A DNA stretch of 64,000 nt from Ifrita kowaldi (GCA_013398055.1 VZRS01001510.1:349656-413655), one strand, 5' to 3'; positions 13,601 to 25,444 are shown, counted from the first letter of the stretch. Notes: generated by a model not told the origin, from the letters alone. Numbers and translations are program-made.

Positions 13601-16600
13601 TCTTCAGAAGTTTCATAGGGTTGCTTTTATGTTTTAAGCTTTACTTTGGATTACAGACTTCTATTCAGCAATGAAAGATAAGTGCTATTTTTCATGGTCT
13701 TATCTTCCTCCTTCCCACGGCAAAAGTTGCAGCATGGGAAAAGACAGTGTAGACTTGGAGTGCATGATAAACTGGCAGTGTTTGTGAGGAGAGCTCCTTT
13801 GCAGAGACCTTATTGTCACTGTGCTGAATTCTGCCCTGCCTGTACTTCTCCCTGCTATGCCCAACTAGCCCACTACAGACTGGGAGCTGTTTTTGTTAAA
13901 GGCCACATGAGTTTCCCATGTTGTGTAGTCCAAGAAGAGGGCCTGCAAAGTGTAAATGGCTGTAGCACCACACGGTACCTGCCCTGAGTGGAGTGAGTAG
14001 ATTCCCTGGTGATGGAGTCACTGGCTCAGGACTGAACAAGACTGCTGGCAGGCCTCCTGAACACTTGCTGCATTTTGTGGAGCAAACATTGATTAAAAGA
14101 GGGGAGAGGGCTGCTTTCCTTCTCCCTCATTACTCCTCTTTCTTATGTTTGCTTTGGGAGGCATTTTTCTAAAAACCTCTCTCTTGTGATTAAGTCCCTC
14201 CCACATCTTCCCAACCTTCCCTTCATCCAAGAACATCAGAGGTATCCTGTAATTACCACCTGCCTGAAAAAAGGAAAACAGTTGGAAAGCAATCCTGTAT
14301 TTGTTTTACTCTGTCCCTTCTGGCTTTGGCACTTTTATGCCTTGCTTCCTATGGCTCATATATTTTTCCCAGCACAACATAGTTATATGTCTGTTGATTT
14401 TTGTTCCTGTGCTGCCTGAAATATAAAGTAAAACAGAATACCTGCTCAGGAAGAAAGGAGAAAATTGCAGGCTATGCCTAAATAGGCTGACCTCTACACT
14501 CAGCAAAATACAAAAATATCATCAAGTTGCTACCAATAGTATATTCATGTTATATATGTATAATATACGAAATATGTATAGAAAGATCGCAGATAATCCA
14601 CCATTGAGTCTGCTTGTTGTGTGCCTGAATATTTATTTAGGATTCTAGTAGTGAATTAATATTTTGCTTGTGTTGATTTCAGAAACTGCTGTTTTCCCTC
14701 GGAGGCTCCTTTCTCTATTATGCTGACCACTTCAAACTGTACAGTGGCTTCTGTGCAAACCACATCAAAGTTCAGAAAGTTCTTGAGAGAGGTAATTTAT
14801 TGTCTTCATTATTGTAGTTCATTTGCATGAATTCAAACTGCAGTGAATTACTGTTACAAATCTTGTCAACTAGCATAGAGTATTGGATAAAATCAAGGAA
14901 TAAATATTGGTATAAAACAAGGACTAATCAGGTGTCTTTCAGCAGGAAGATCTAAGATCAGAGGTTGTGCTGAAGTATGGTATAGACTTGAAGAATGAGA
15001 TTCCTTTTGTAACCTCCAGGCATTAGCCTGGAGAGCTATAGAAACACCTCCCACAAGTTTGTGCTGTCTACAGGCCCAGACTCCAGAAAAGCAGCAACAA
15101 ATGGTAGAATGAATCAGGAATTACTGCCTCTGCCATTTGCTGCAATGCAGTGGAAAAATTAGAGGAATAATCTCACCTTCATGAAATTGCTTTCTCAACC
15201 CTTTTGAATGTTATTTAATGCAGGAAATTATTATGAAAGGAATAGTGTATCCTACTCTGTAAACCATCCATTGAAAAGGGTGAGAGTTTTGGTGCTGGGT
15301 TCAGGTTGCCATTCCATGTTTTCCAATTGTTGTAGCTTCCATGACTTCCATGTTCAACTGATTTCTTTTTTTTTTTTTTTTTTTTGCATCTAGCCAAAAC
15401 AGATAGTGCCTTTAAGACCTTTCTGGATGCTCGAAATCCCACAAAGCAACACTCTTCCACACTGGAGTCGTATCTCATAAAGCCTGTTCAGAGAGTGCTG
15501 AAATATCCTCTGCTTTTAAAAGAGCTGGTGTCTCTGACAGACAATGAGAGTGAGGAGCATTATCATTTGACAGGTAACTTCCTTTCTTCTACAGGAATGA
15601 ATATGAGCTAGGTTTTATTTCCTACCCTTTCTGAAGATACAGGTAAGCACTCTGGTAGATAGCACAGAACTTGTCAAAACCTAGAGAGAATTCCCTCCCT
15701 CTCCTTAAAAATAATAAGTACTTTTTTGTTCCTTTAGCTAGAAGTCCTACTTGGTATGTCCAAGTCCCTTTGAGAAGTAGTTATGCCCAGGATTTGCCAT
15801 GGCAAGTAGGACTGGGGTCTTTATCTTCATGCTCTGGAGCATGTCAGGTCACGGTGTTGGTTTTTTTTTTACCCACTTGAGAAACACTGACCAAGGCTCC
15901 ATCTTGTGGTTATTATTTGGTTCTTGAAATATTTCAAAGTTTAAGAGCACCACAGAAGGAAATCTTTGTCATTTGAGGTCTTTCTGTGACTTTTGCTTGT
16001 GTAGAAGAGATCTGTGTCAAATGTTTGCAGTCCTCCCATGCAGAGAGACTTGTCTAACATGCATTAGAGTTGATTGCTTTTCTAGGCTCACATGCCTGGG
16101 ACTTGACCCTGGCAAATTCCAGTTCAGGTCTTTCAGCACCTCGTGGATGAAAATCAAGAGATGTATTTTATGGATCGATTGTCATTTTCACAGAATGGGT
16201 GCAGGCAAACTACATTGTCAGTAAAAACTCATGAGGCTCTTACTCTTCAAAGGAAGCTTCTAATATTGTTCCCTTGCCCAAACAAGCTGAGGGGGACTTA
16301 TATGCAAGTCAGGATAGATGCCAAACTGCTAAAATGCTGCACCATTAAGAATTGATGAAACCAAGTATCCCTGTCCAATTCCATTCTGAATCAACACAAA
16401 AATCTGGTGGAATCTAGTGACATTTTTGTTTGGAAAACAAAATTTAAACAAAGCTTGGCCGCCAGCATTTCATGTATACAGTCCATGAGGAATTTGTATA
16501 ACGTAACACTGTATTTCTTTGTCCATTCTGGGGTGAGACAAGTGCAATCTGTTTCTCTTAAAGATCATTAGATAACTTATCCTAGGATGAAGGTAGATTA

Positions 16601-19600
16601 CTCCAAAGGTCCTAGTGGCCCTATGTCTACAAGATGCAAAATTTAACCATGGTCACCATCATATTGCTATAAATATTGATACACTTGGGGGCTTGTCATT
16701 GGAATGCTTATTGCAGCCTTTTCAGCCACTTAAGACACCACATGAGCTTTTTTCACTTACTCTGACCAGGAAGTATTTCTTCTACTGTTGCTATGAGAAA
16801 GTACTGATACAGAGCTAGAATTCAGTTCACCAGGCCTTGGGAAGGCAACGTTATTTTACGTGCCCCAAGGGGAATTCAATTTAAGATTACCATATTTAGA
16901 GAATACAGATGAATTACATAGCTGTCTATGAAATTTTTAAACCTTACAGAAGCACTGAAGGCAATGGAAAAAGTAGCAAGTCACATCAATGAGATGCAGA
17001 AGATATATGAAGATTATGGCACTGTATTTGACCAACTGGTTGCAGATCAAAGTGGAACAGAGAAAGAGGTAAGAGAAGAAACAACATGTTGCATTGACCC
17101 TTGAAGCATTATCCAGCTTGCTGTTGGGGCTTCATCTCTTCCTGAGGTAATTTTGGGAACTTACTTGCACCGGGCTTGCTCCATTCTCCTTTAATATTTT
17201 GAATTCTGTTTTGTATCTGCCTGTCAAGTTTCTTTCTGTCAGTGGGTTACGGTAAAATTTTCAGACAGCTGCCAGGGCCGCCTTCTGGATTGACAGGAAT
17301 TGTGAGCAGGAATAGACATAGTTCTCAGTAGGAAAAAAACTCCTCTTGTCAAAATGTTGCAGAGATTATCCACGCCCCAAGGCATTCAGATTTTATGCTA
17401 CTGAGTTCTTAAGATATTTTTTTCACCCGTATAAATGAAAATGGCAATTCCAGGGATTTCACATTAAGGTCTGTTATTCTCATTCTCTACACTTGCAGTG
17501 CTGAGGCATCCATGGGTATTTGTCAGAGCAAAACCCATTAGTTATACAGACTGTGTGCAGTCATCTCCCAGAACTGGGGCAGCAAGACCTCAACTTAGCC
17601 ATTTGCATCAAACAATTACTAAGCAGATCAAATCTGTAAAGTTGGGTATCAGATATGAGAGATGTCATCTCAGTTGTTTAATTTCCTGCTAGTAAAAGTC
17701 AAATTGTCCCTGTTGACTACCTGGTTTCTCATCATTTATGGGGAAACAAAACTTGACAGCCTGTGATATTCTTCAGCATGATGTTGTGTCCCACAGAAGA
17801 AAGGAGTCTCAGAGTACAAGACCTCCATTAATTCTGCCATTCTGGCAGTGTCATTAATACTAATTACTCTATAGAAATTAAAGATACATATCAGGCAGTT
17901 CACAACTGGCTATATGTAAGATTACCAGATCAGCTTAATATTCTTCTAAGTTACTAATAGTAAGAACTTATCCAGCTTCCATAACTTAGGGGCTATCACT
18001 TTGTATAGATGTAAGCTGTTTTAAAAAAGGGGATTACTCACACTTTTCCTGCTGTAGTGAAAATCTCTTTCTATACATAAATACAGAAGAAGTATTAAAG
18101 TTATCGATGCGTACTGATTGTTTTACATATGTGTAAAATGCAGCACTGATACATATATTTATACTGTTTATTTATATTATCTACTGTTATAATTTAATAC
18201 AGGTGACAGAGCTTTCAATGGGAGAACTTCTGATGCACTCTACAGTTACCTGGCTGAATCCTTTCCCATCGCTGGGCAAAGCAAGGAAAGACCTTGAACT
18301 TACAGTGTTTGGTAAGTGTCTTCCTTAAGGACTCTGCACTTTCAAATCTGAACATTGCCACATTACATCTTCTCACGGGATAAAAGCCCCAAACTCCCTT
18401 CCCTGTAGTCATGTGATATCTAGGGTGGACTTATATCTGAAAAAACACATAGTTGTATTTGCTGCTGTGAAAAAAGTTTCTATTTATTTGCTTGCTGGTA
18501 CTGTTTGCTCTGTGAGCCACCCTCAGCTGCTGTCTTGCCTATATTTAAACTATAGAAATCAGTGATTTTCAAGGGGCAATATTAGAGTCTTTAGAACAAT
18601 CTGTTAAATGAAGCTTTCAAAGGAGGCTTGTGGGAAAGTCATGATTTATTCTACTCTTGTGAATTCAGACTAATGTCTGCTTTACAGCTACTGCACTGAA
18701 ATCCCCATCCAGATTATTTTAACCTAAAACTTGATGTGGAAATGAGAGCATACAAACAAGAGTCCATTTCTTAAAAAAAGTATTATTCTAATATTTCAGT
18801 GGATAAACACCTTCGGAAGAACTCCAGATTGATGACAGACAAGTTTCTCTTTCTCAGGGCACTCCTTCCCTGGGAAACATGGTTAGGGGAGGGGATGCTT
18901 CAAACAGAAGAACAGAAATTACCTACCAGGCTCCTTGGATGAGCTTCTCAGTGATCTGCATATGCTGGACACTTCCCAGCAGGACATGTATGAATGAAAG
19001 GACTGTGGGCCTGATGCTTAGCTTGGACTGGTCACCTGCCACTTGGGAAACTGATTATTCTCACTTTGAACTCTCTGCAGGCAGCTCAGAAAATGCACCC
19101 AATATGTAGAACTGAAGTAAGCTGCCAAGCTCTGGGGTTAATACTGTGCTTGCTGTGGCTGCATCCTGCATTCATACTATTGTCCTTCTCTCCTCTGGAA
19201 GGAAACATGAGCAGGGATAGTGCTAATTCTGCCCTAGCAACCAATCTGAAGTTCCCTTAGTTCACCAGGAACTTCAATGCCCCAGTGTTTCTGTTCCTCC
19301 TTACAGATGAGAGTAATGCCCCTGAGCACATGTCCCTGTCTCCCTGGAGTCTGAAAGACTAGATAAAGTTAGTGAGACACTCCAGTTGGATTTTGTGGAA
19401 GCCAGAGAATTCTTGCAGAAGGAAAAGTAGGAATCGAGATGTCTGAGAAATTAAAGAAATGCTGAACTGCAGGAAGAACAGACTGTGTCCTTCACAGCAG
19501 TCTCCGGCTGTAGGCCCTTTGGTCCACTTGAAAATGTCCACTGATTACAGAAAGAAAATTTTTACATCTAACCTACATCTGCTGTATTTGTTTATGTGAA

Positions 19601-22600
19601 GACTTACAGGAGATAGGTGGTTGCTGGTAGTTTCAGAATAAATGTACAGAATGGCTTCATCCTAAATATCTGGAACAAAATCTGAAGGAAAAATATTGCC
19701 ACTGCATGAACGTGCAGGATGAGAAACCCAGTTGTCATCTTAATACAGGGCAAATGCTTTTCAGTGTTGGCTTATCTCATCCTTCACATTCCCATGACTA
19801 TAATAATCAGCTTCTCCAAGATAGGATTTTCATTGAATATTATGATATCATGCTTATAATTAGCTGTTTTCCTGTTTTGTCCTCCTCCTTTCTCTTTTTA
19901 GTTTTTAAGAGGGCTGTAATACTGGTGTATAAGGAGAACTACAAACTGAAGAAGAAAATGGTAAGTCTGGTATCATTGGAGGTGGTGGGTGTTCAGGATA
20001 TAACTGCAATGTGAGATGGACCATACCAGTGTTGAAGGGGGAGTGACTGAAGTGAAACAGCACTTACCCTTGCTAGGCTGGAATTCTGGCTATTCCTGCT
20101 AAAACAAGTGCTCAGTATCTGTGTAGCAATAAATATTTTTTTGTTATTTAATAAGCACCAGCATCTTCTTTGTGAGCCCCACGTTAGTTTTACCAGGTGG
20201 AATATGAAACATTGCCATGCAGAAATCATTAATTCTTCCAGATTGCATTTATGATGGCCTACCTTACCACAGGGTGTAGGTGAAAGACCTTTGTTTTACA
20301 GACCCTTGATCATCCTGGAAGGAAAGGAAAGGAAAGGAAAAGGGGCATTATAGACATAACCTTCTCTGTACCCACTTACAGACCTGTAATGTGGAAGTCA
20401 GGTAGCAAGTTGTATGTTCCAAGTACCAGTTGTGATGCAATGAGCACCATGCTCATTGTAACAGATGGAGGGGCTATAAAAGTAGCAGCAGCAGCTACAT
20501 GATTAATGTACTCTGCTGATCAACAGTCTGTGTGTTCTTTCCTAGGAAACTTCTTCCCTGGTAGTACTTACAGGCAAAGTATTATTTTTATCCATTGAAA
20601 TCAAATGGCTTTTAAAAGTTGAAGCTATTATGAATTCCAAAGGTTGTGTCTATCACCATTTCAACTACATTTACAAACACATTTTAAGGCAGTGAAGCAA
20701 AGTTTAATGAATTTAGTTTTTCTTTAGAGGCAGGTCTTTCAAGAGTAGCACAAAACATCACCACTTTTTCTGCTTCTCAGAAAAATCCTTTGTTTTCTTT
20801 TTACAGCCTACTAATGTTCGTGCTGCACATAATTATGGTGACTTGGATCCATTCAAATTTCGTTGGCTGATTCCTTTATCTGCTCTTCAAGTTCGACTGG
20901 GGAACACAGCAGGTAACTCTTGCAGTAAATTTAGGATTGAATGCTTTTCTGGGATTCTGTAATACTGCTTCTTCCAGATGTCTTTCTGGAGCCTCTGGAA
21001 ACAGGTAGGTGTAGAGAAAATACTATCTATCTCTGCACTCAGGGGGTACAAGCTTGATACATTTACAGACTTTCTTCATTTGGTGTGTTGACTTCTGTGC
21101 ATCATTACATCTTAACATGATGCGAAGGAATGACAGAATTGAAACCCCCAATAAAAGGAAGGTGGTTTACCACAGCTGACATCCTGGTGACACCCTGATG
21201 CTGTGGGTGTGCTGATCCTCATGTTTTTTCAAACATGGGAGAGTTGACTGTAATTTGTGGTAGTAGAGGGCTGTGGGTTTATTTTCAAGCTGATCTTTAT
21301 GGTCCTATCCACTTCTGTATGTTCTGTAAAGTGTCACAAGGTCTTTAGAGCATACCTAGGTGAAGGCCTGTTAAGGCTGGAAGACAGGGAGAAGAATGGG
21401 GGAAAGCAACTCTCCAAGTTATCAAAGGCAGTGCTGGGCTGCCACAATGAGAGAGCTTGGGGACTTTCTCTTGGGTTCCACCTTGGGTGAGATCTTCTGT
21501 AGCTTCACACATGGCTGAATTAACATTGCCTTCAGGAGAATGGGGGAGCTCTACCCTGGTCTTTCTAATGCCAAATGTTTTGTGGAGTGTATACAAAAGT
21601 AACATTTCCTTCCATGCACAGGAACAGAGAACAGCTGTATCTGGGAACTGATTCACACCAAGTCAGAACTAGAAGGCAGGCCAGAAACAATTTTTCAGTT
21701 GTGCAGCAGGTAAGTTTTACACGCAGATTGTATTTCACAAGTCACATTAATGGAATTTTTAAGAAAAGAAAATATTTTCCCCCATGTGACCTTTGCATCA
21801 GCAACTTTGAAGCGGCACTCATTATTTGAAGCCAGGCACTATGCCAGTCTTTAACTGTATAAAGTATAACAAATTCAAATGGGTGAATTAGTGAATTAGG
21901 TGCAGTGATCCAATGTCAGAAATCTGCAGATATAGGAACACAAGTTCCAGTATGGTACGGGCAAAGTAACTGGTTGTATCAGTTATCTCAGCTGGTTACC
22001 AGAGATTACTTTCTCATAAAGACCACTTATGGTGGTGATTCCCTCATACAGAATTTACCTTTCATGTCATTTTCTAAGAGGAAGTAACCAAGATCTCAAA
22101 ACACAAGGTGTGTGAAATCTCTAACAATGTTAAGATGTCCCTGCCCATGGCAGGGGGGTTGGAACTAGAGAATCTTTAATGTTCCTTCCAACCTACAACA
22201 TTCCATGATTTTATGATAGCTGCAAACCCACTACTAAAGCAAGCTTTTGGATAAAAACACTGCACTAAAGCACATCAGGAGAAAGGAAGTGGGAACATTT
22301 TATCCCAGTGTCTTACTTCAGAGAGGAAAATTAAGTTCTGTGTTTTCTTAAACTTGCAGTGATTCTGAGAACAAGACTAACATAGTGAAGGTCATCCGTT
22401 CTATTCTGCGTGAGAATTTCAGACGCCACATAAAATGTGAGCTGCCACTGGAGAAAACATGTAAAGATCGCCTCGTCCCTCTCAAGAATCGTGTACCTGC
22501 AACAGCCAAACTGGGTAAGAAACACCTTCTCAAGTGAAAATTAAAGTGTCTGGACTCCCGTGCTGCTAGGGGGTTCACAATTATTACCGTGACCATAGAG

Positions 22601-23987
22601 TCTCATGTGTCAGACCCACAAATCCCATTTCTTTTTTTTTGGACTGGAGCAGGAGTAGCTTCTCTACCACTCAGTGTGCGACAAGGGCTAGAGGAGATAA
22701 GCAGGCTTGCTATCCCTCCTCCCCGTATTGTGATGTGTCATTAGCTCTCTTTAGAGAAGACTTAATAAGGCCCAAATTAATTTTGCTGGGAAGGAACAGA
22801 TTAGTGTTCTTTCCTCTGGGTTCCCTTTAGTAACTCAGCCTTAATAACATTTGTAGCTAAAACAACTGGCAGAAGGCAGGGGTCTTGCTTCTTTCAATGC
22901 ATTAAATCTGCATCCCAGCTGTTACTGTAATTAAGTACACACTTCAGACATTTTAGTTAAATGAGTAGTTACTAGTATTTCAAGTCTCTATCTGATCAGT
23001 TCTCCGAAAAATCCCCTTAACATCACAGGATCTGGAACAATTCAGTTCAACTTCTTGCCTACATCTTGGCCCTCCAGTGCTCAAGGTGCCCTGCAGAAGT
23101 GTGCAGTTGTAACTACACTTTTTGGAGGATTTTATATGTATTACACATGAAGGCAAGCACAGAGCCCTGGGATAGGTGTAATGGAGACTGTGACATGGGA
23201 TGACACTGGCAGTATCAGAGGGCTGACACATCTGACTTGGAATGACCATGTACATCGTAATCATAAGTGGGATCTTAAGAAAAAAGGTATAACCAGCTGA
23301 TGTTTAGCTGAAAAAAATAAAGCTGCATTTTTACTCTGCACAGCTTCCACGAGATCCTTGAAGGTACTGAAGAACTCATCCAGTAGCGAGTGGAACAGTG
23401 ACCAGGGGAAAAGCACCTTCCAGGACTCTGATGAGTGCAGCCTGAGCAGCAGCACTCAGAGCAGCAGCTGCCACACTTCTGAGAGCATCCAGGAGCCCAA
23501 AAATTCATCTCCTGATAAACACACAGAGAGCACTGCATCCGACTTTTCTAATGTTCTTGTCAAAGAATCCGATATTCTCAGCGATGACGACGATGACGAG
23601 GACTATCGGAGCCTAAAGAAAGGAAGCCCTACAAAAGACATTGAAATACAGTTCCAGCAGCTGAAGATTTCGGAGGAACCCAGCGCTGACTCTGAACGGG
23701 ATCAGGCTGCTGAAAATGAGGAAGGAGATGGCTTTCAGATAGCAGAGCATCCAAAGCTCGTGCGGGGCCACTTCTGCCCAGTGAAGAGAAAACTAAACAG
23801 CACAAAGCGTAACAGAGGAACGCTAATGGCAATGCAAGAACGCCACCAATCCCTTGACAGTCACTCTGATGCTGCAAACCTGGATCTGAACTCTATTTTA
23901 GAGAGAGAATTTAGCGTCCAGAGTTTAACATCTGTAGTTAATGAGGACTGTTTCTATGAAGCTGTGGAGAGGCATGGAAAATCCTAG
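4555..23987 (+). CDS. TIAM2: TIAM2 Rac guanine-nucleotide exchange factor, 3' (catalytic) part of the gene, 12 core exons plus an alternative first exon
   Basis: TIAM2 (STEF) loads GTP onto Rac1 at the plasma membrane and drives lamellipodia and neurite growth. The joined exons read continuously for 647 codons from 11307 to the TAG at 23985-23987, with consistent phases and GT-AG sites. Counting from the Met at 11364 (628 residues, close to the 626-aa human short form), the DH domain covers about residues 26-230 (KVIQELMDTEKSYVK start, SYLIKPVQRVLKYPLLLKEL helix) and the C-terminal PH domain about 243-395. A Ser-rich and acidic tail follows, with the family-conserved ESDILSDDD block near 489-497 and LVRGHFCP. 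The EFSVQSLTSVV end resembles human TIAM2 and not TIAM1. The N-terminal PH, coiled coil/Ras-binding and PDZ exons of the long form are not in the window and should lie upstream. Identification is by recalled similarity, not a database search. Confidence 0.96.
6716..6759. repeat. 22-base tandem pair
   Basis: Two adjacent units beginning ATGTAATT and ending CTTCTGCT, differing at one base. Confidence 0.8.
9886..9922. repeat. 19-base tandem pair
   Basis: GGAAGTTACAGAGTGATA repeated with period 19 and no mismatch over 18 bases. Confidence 0.8.
11307..11486 (+). CDS. TIAM2: TIAM2 exon: pre-DH linker and start of DH domain
   Basis: Acceptor ...cttaccag and donor AAG|gtaaaa bound 60 codons in phase 0, from SAEQISALCRNF to TEKSYVK. 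The protein matches the TIAM2 linker (PPPRPLARHLSDADRLRK) and the first DH helix. The ATG at 11364 (codon 20) has a strong Kozak context (A at -3, G at +4). It would start a 628-residue protein equivalent to the human short form TIAM2S. Confidence 0.95.
12952..13020 (+). CDS. TIAM2: TIAM2 exon, DH domain
   Basis: Between ctttcttgcag and DE|gtgagg, 23 codons in phase 0 read DLSCLFELYLEPLQKETFLT and then QDE, a DH-domain segment nearly identical in TIAM1 and TIAM2. Confidence 0.95.
13398..13523 (+). CDS. TIAM2: TIAM2 exon, DH domain
   Basis: Acceptor ttttccacag and donor CGG|gtaaat enclose 42 codons in phase 0, MESLFGSLPEMLDFQ to LETPSQFR. This is the DH helix between conserved regions 1 and 2. 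Confidence 0.95.
14683..14791 (+). CDS. TIAM2: TIAM2 exon, DH domain
   Basis: Acceptor tgttgatttcag, donor AGAG|gtaatt. 36 codons plus one base, KLLFSLGGSFLYYADHFKLY and on to KVQKVLER. Conserved DH core. Confidence 0.95.
15366..15385 (+). repeat. T20 homopolymer forming a splice polypyrimidine tract
   Basis: Twenty T directly before gcatctag of the TIAM2 DH-core exon. It serves as the pyrimidine tract of that acceptor. Confidence 0.85.
15394..15573 (+). CDS. TIAM2: TIAM2 exon, DH catalytic core
   Basis: The acceptor is a run of 20 T followed by gcatctag; the donor is ACAG|gtaact. It encodes AKTDSAFKTFLDARNPTKQH, the signature SYLIKPVQRVLKYPLLLKEL, and SLTDNESEEHYHLT. The KPVQRVLKYPLLL stretch is the most conserved DH helix, at the GTPase contact face. 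Confidence 0.97.
16950..17068 (+). CDS. TIAM2: TIAM2 exon, end of DH domain
   Basis: Acceptor accttacag, donor GAG|gtaaga. Encodes EALKAMEKVASHINEMQKIY and on to QSGTEKE, the last DH helices. Confidence 0.95.
18203..18311 (+). CDS. TIAM2: TIAM2 exon, DH-PH linker and first PH strands
   Basis: Acceptor tttaatacag, donor TTTG|gtaagt. Encodes VTELSMGELLMHSTVTWLNP and on to KDLELTVF, the start of the C-terminal PH domain. Confidence 0.95.
19902..19960 (+). CDS. TIAM2: TIAM2 exon, PH domain
   Basis: Acceptor tctctttttag, donor ATG|gtaagt. 59 bases encode VFKRAVILVYKENYKLKKKM, a PH strand pair with a lysine-rich loop. Confidence 0.94.
20317..20341. repeat. (GGAAA)n microsatellite
   Basis: Nearly five pentanucleotide units in a TIAM2 intron. 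Confidence 0.85.
20807..20912 (+). CDS. TIAM2: TIAM2 exon, PH domain
   Basis: Acceptor tttttacag, donor GCAG|gtaact. Encodes PTNVRAAHNYGDLDPFKFRW and on to LQVRLGNTA. The DPFKFRWLIP core is typical of TIAM family PH domains. Confidence 0.95.
21622..21709 (+). CDS. TIAM2: TIAM2 exon, PH domain
   Basis: Acceptor ccatgcacag, donor AGCAG|gtaagt. Encodes GTENSCIWELIHTKSELEGR and PETIFQLCS, leaving two bases for the next exon. Confidence 0.94.
22132..22218 (+). mobile_element. CR1 retroposon fragment, 3' end
   Basis: Contains the avian CR1 tail: CCCTGCCCATGGCAGGGG, GTTGGAACTAGA, CCTTCCAACC, and a degenerate ATTCCATGATTTTATGAT end. Only the 3' end is kept, as usual for 5'-truncated CR1 copies. It lies in a TIAM2 intron. 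Confidence 0.85.
22360..22514 (+). CDS. TIAM2: TIAM2 exon, C-terminal helix of PH domain
   Basis: Acceptor aaacttgcag, donor CTGG|gtaaga. Encodes SDSENKTNIVKVIRSILREN, then FRRHIKCELPLEKTCKDR and LKNRVPATAKL. The first part is the closing PH helix. Confidence 0.95.
23344..23987 (+). CDS. TIAM2: TIAM2 terminal coding exon, Ser-rich and acidic tail
   Basis: Acceptor ctctgcacag is followed by 213 residues and TAG at 23985-23987. The tail has no fold that I recognise. It carries a Ser-rich stretch (SLSSSTQSSS), an acidic run after KESDILS (five Asp, Glu, Asp, Tyr), SPTKDIEIQFQ, PKLVRGHFCPVKRK, RHQSLDS and the conserved end REFSVQSLTSVV. Several short blocks are shared with human TIAM1/TIAM2, while the spacers between them differ more. 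Confidence 0.96.
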
Positions 23988-24610
23988 CTTTCTAAGCACT
24001 ATATTAAAACATTCATTTGAAGTCCACATAAAATTCAACAAACATTTTGCTTTAAAATTAGTAAATTCATGGAAGCTGCAGGAAAACTACTATCTGATTT
24101 TGTGCACTAATACATTTTTCCACAAGAACAGCTGTAAAGGATTCTTAAGTTATTTTAATTTATTGTGGATCAAAAATAGATTAAGTTGGCCCAGGTTTGT
24201 AAATTAGTTCATCCCTTTCAAGCAGTTATTAAGATGATGTAGTGTTCTTGGGGATGGCCTTGTTAGTATTTTAAGTAATGTGGAAAAGGTGCTAGTCAGT
24301 GGCAGAGGGGTTTACAATGGAAAGTAGCATTGCAAACTGAATTTTTTCAATACCTTGGGCATTTTATTTCTTTGGTTTTCATGTTTGCTTTATTTAAAGC
24401 AGAATTAAGTTATTTTAATGTGTTTTAGTGCACAACAGTGCAGACGTTTCATTTTTGTATGTTTCAATGCTGTTTATACTTTATACATATGTGTAAATAC
24501 AAAAACAAAGCTTGGCCTGTAATCTTTTATTTGACTGTATTTTTTATTTTCTCTATGAGCCTGTACAGTAAAAGACAAATAAGTATTGTACTTAGCCATG
24601 TTTTCTACTT

Positions 24611-24616
24611 TTTATT
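24611..24616 (-). terminator. Candidate TFB1M polyadenylation signal
   Basis: First AATAAA on the minus strand after the TFB1M stop, giving a 3' UTR of about 0.6 kb. Confidence 0.35.
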
Positions 24617-25154
24617 GTGCTGCTTTTCTGTAGTTGGAGCTTTAAATCCCAAATTCTTTGCTTCTGCATAAATGAGAAGAGTATTAACAAACCTTGAGGC
24701 AACTGGTGCACTTTATCCTCCCATAAACCAGTCACTTGAGTGTATTTATAAGAGTCTTGGCTTCTGGTTTTTAAATTTCTCTGCACAGTAGGATGTTCCA
24801 GGATAAAAAAGCACAAAAACCCAAACATCATCTTACATGCTTATGTCTGAAGAGTATTTTTCTTCCATTTCAGTAAAGCACTTCCATTCATACAAAATTC
24901 AATTATGTCAGAAGTATTGCAACTTAACTACCTGTCTCACAACACACTTTGTTTCTTGGTGTGTGTTCTAGCCATTCCCCTGAAGTAAAAAAAACCTGGA
25001 CTGTCTTTTCCCTTTTGTCTGCAGCTGAATGGAATAGAGAGAGATGTCCTCTTTACCACTTTCTCAAAAGTAGGTCTTTCATATCTGCACAGATATAGGA
25101 ACATATAAGCCTTCTTTTACTGAGTCAACACCTGTAGATCAAGGAGTTAAAACT

Positions 25155-25160
25155 AATAAA
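25155..25160 (+). terminator. Candidate TIAM2 polyadenylation signal
   Basis: AATAAA about 1.2 kb after the TIAM2 stop, just short of the TFB1M stop codon on the other strand. It lies in an A-rich run, so it may be fortuitous. Confidence 0.3.
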
Positions 25161-25182
25161 AAAAAAAATGACACTTATGCTG

Positions 25183-25444
25183 TTACAGCTGATTTTCCTC
25201 TTCAGTCTGTTCATGCTGACCAGTACTTCCAAGTAAACTTTCTGTCGTCTTCTTTTGCCTTAGTTCTTCTCTGTAGTTGAACACAAAAAGGCTTGGGTCT
25301 TCATCACACATTTTCCTGTATGCATTGCACAGGTTTCTAAACTGTGACATGGAGAGCTGAAAAGGACGCAGAGTTGGATCAACATTTGCTGTCATCATCA
25401 GCTGTTCTGTTCTTTTCAAGCGTCCATTTTCAGGAAACAAGGTC
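25183..25444 (-). CDS. TFB1M: TFB1M exon 7 (terminal coding exon)
   Basis: On the minus strand the acceptor tatcttttag precedes g|acc, completing the Glu codon from exon 6. Encodes TLFPENGRLKRTEQLMMTAN, VDPTLRPFQLSMSQFRNL and CNAYRKMCDEDPSLFVFNYR, then a variable polar tail with TAA at 25183-25185. Confidence 0.96.

Larger units (their letters stand above)
23988..25182. other. Shared 3' region between convergent TIAM2 and TFB1M
   Basis: The two stop codons are 1.2 kb apart and face each other. AATAAA on the + strand at 25155-25160 could end TIAM2. On the minus strand the first AATAAA after the TFB1M stop is at 24611-24616, with others further on (24522 region, 24363-24368, 24159-24164). If both signals are used, the two 3' UTRs overlap by several hundred bases. 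No coding sequence recognised. Confidence 0.5.
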
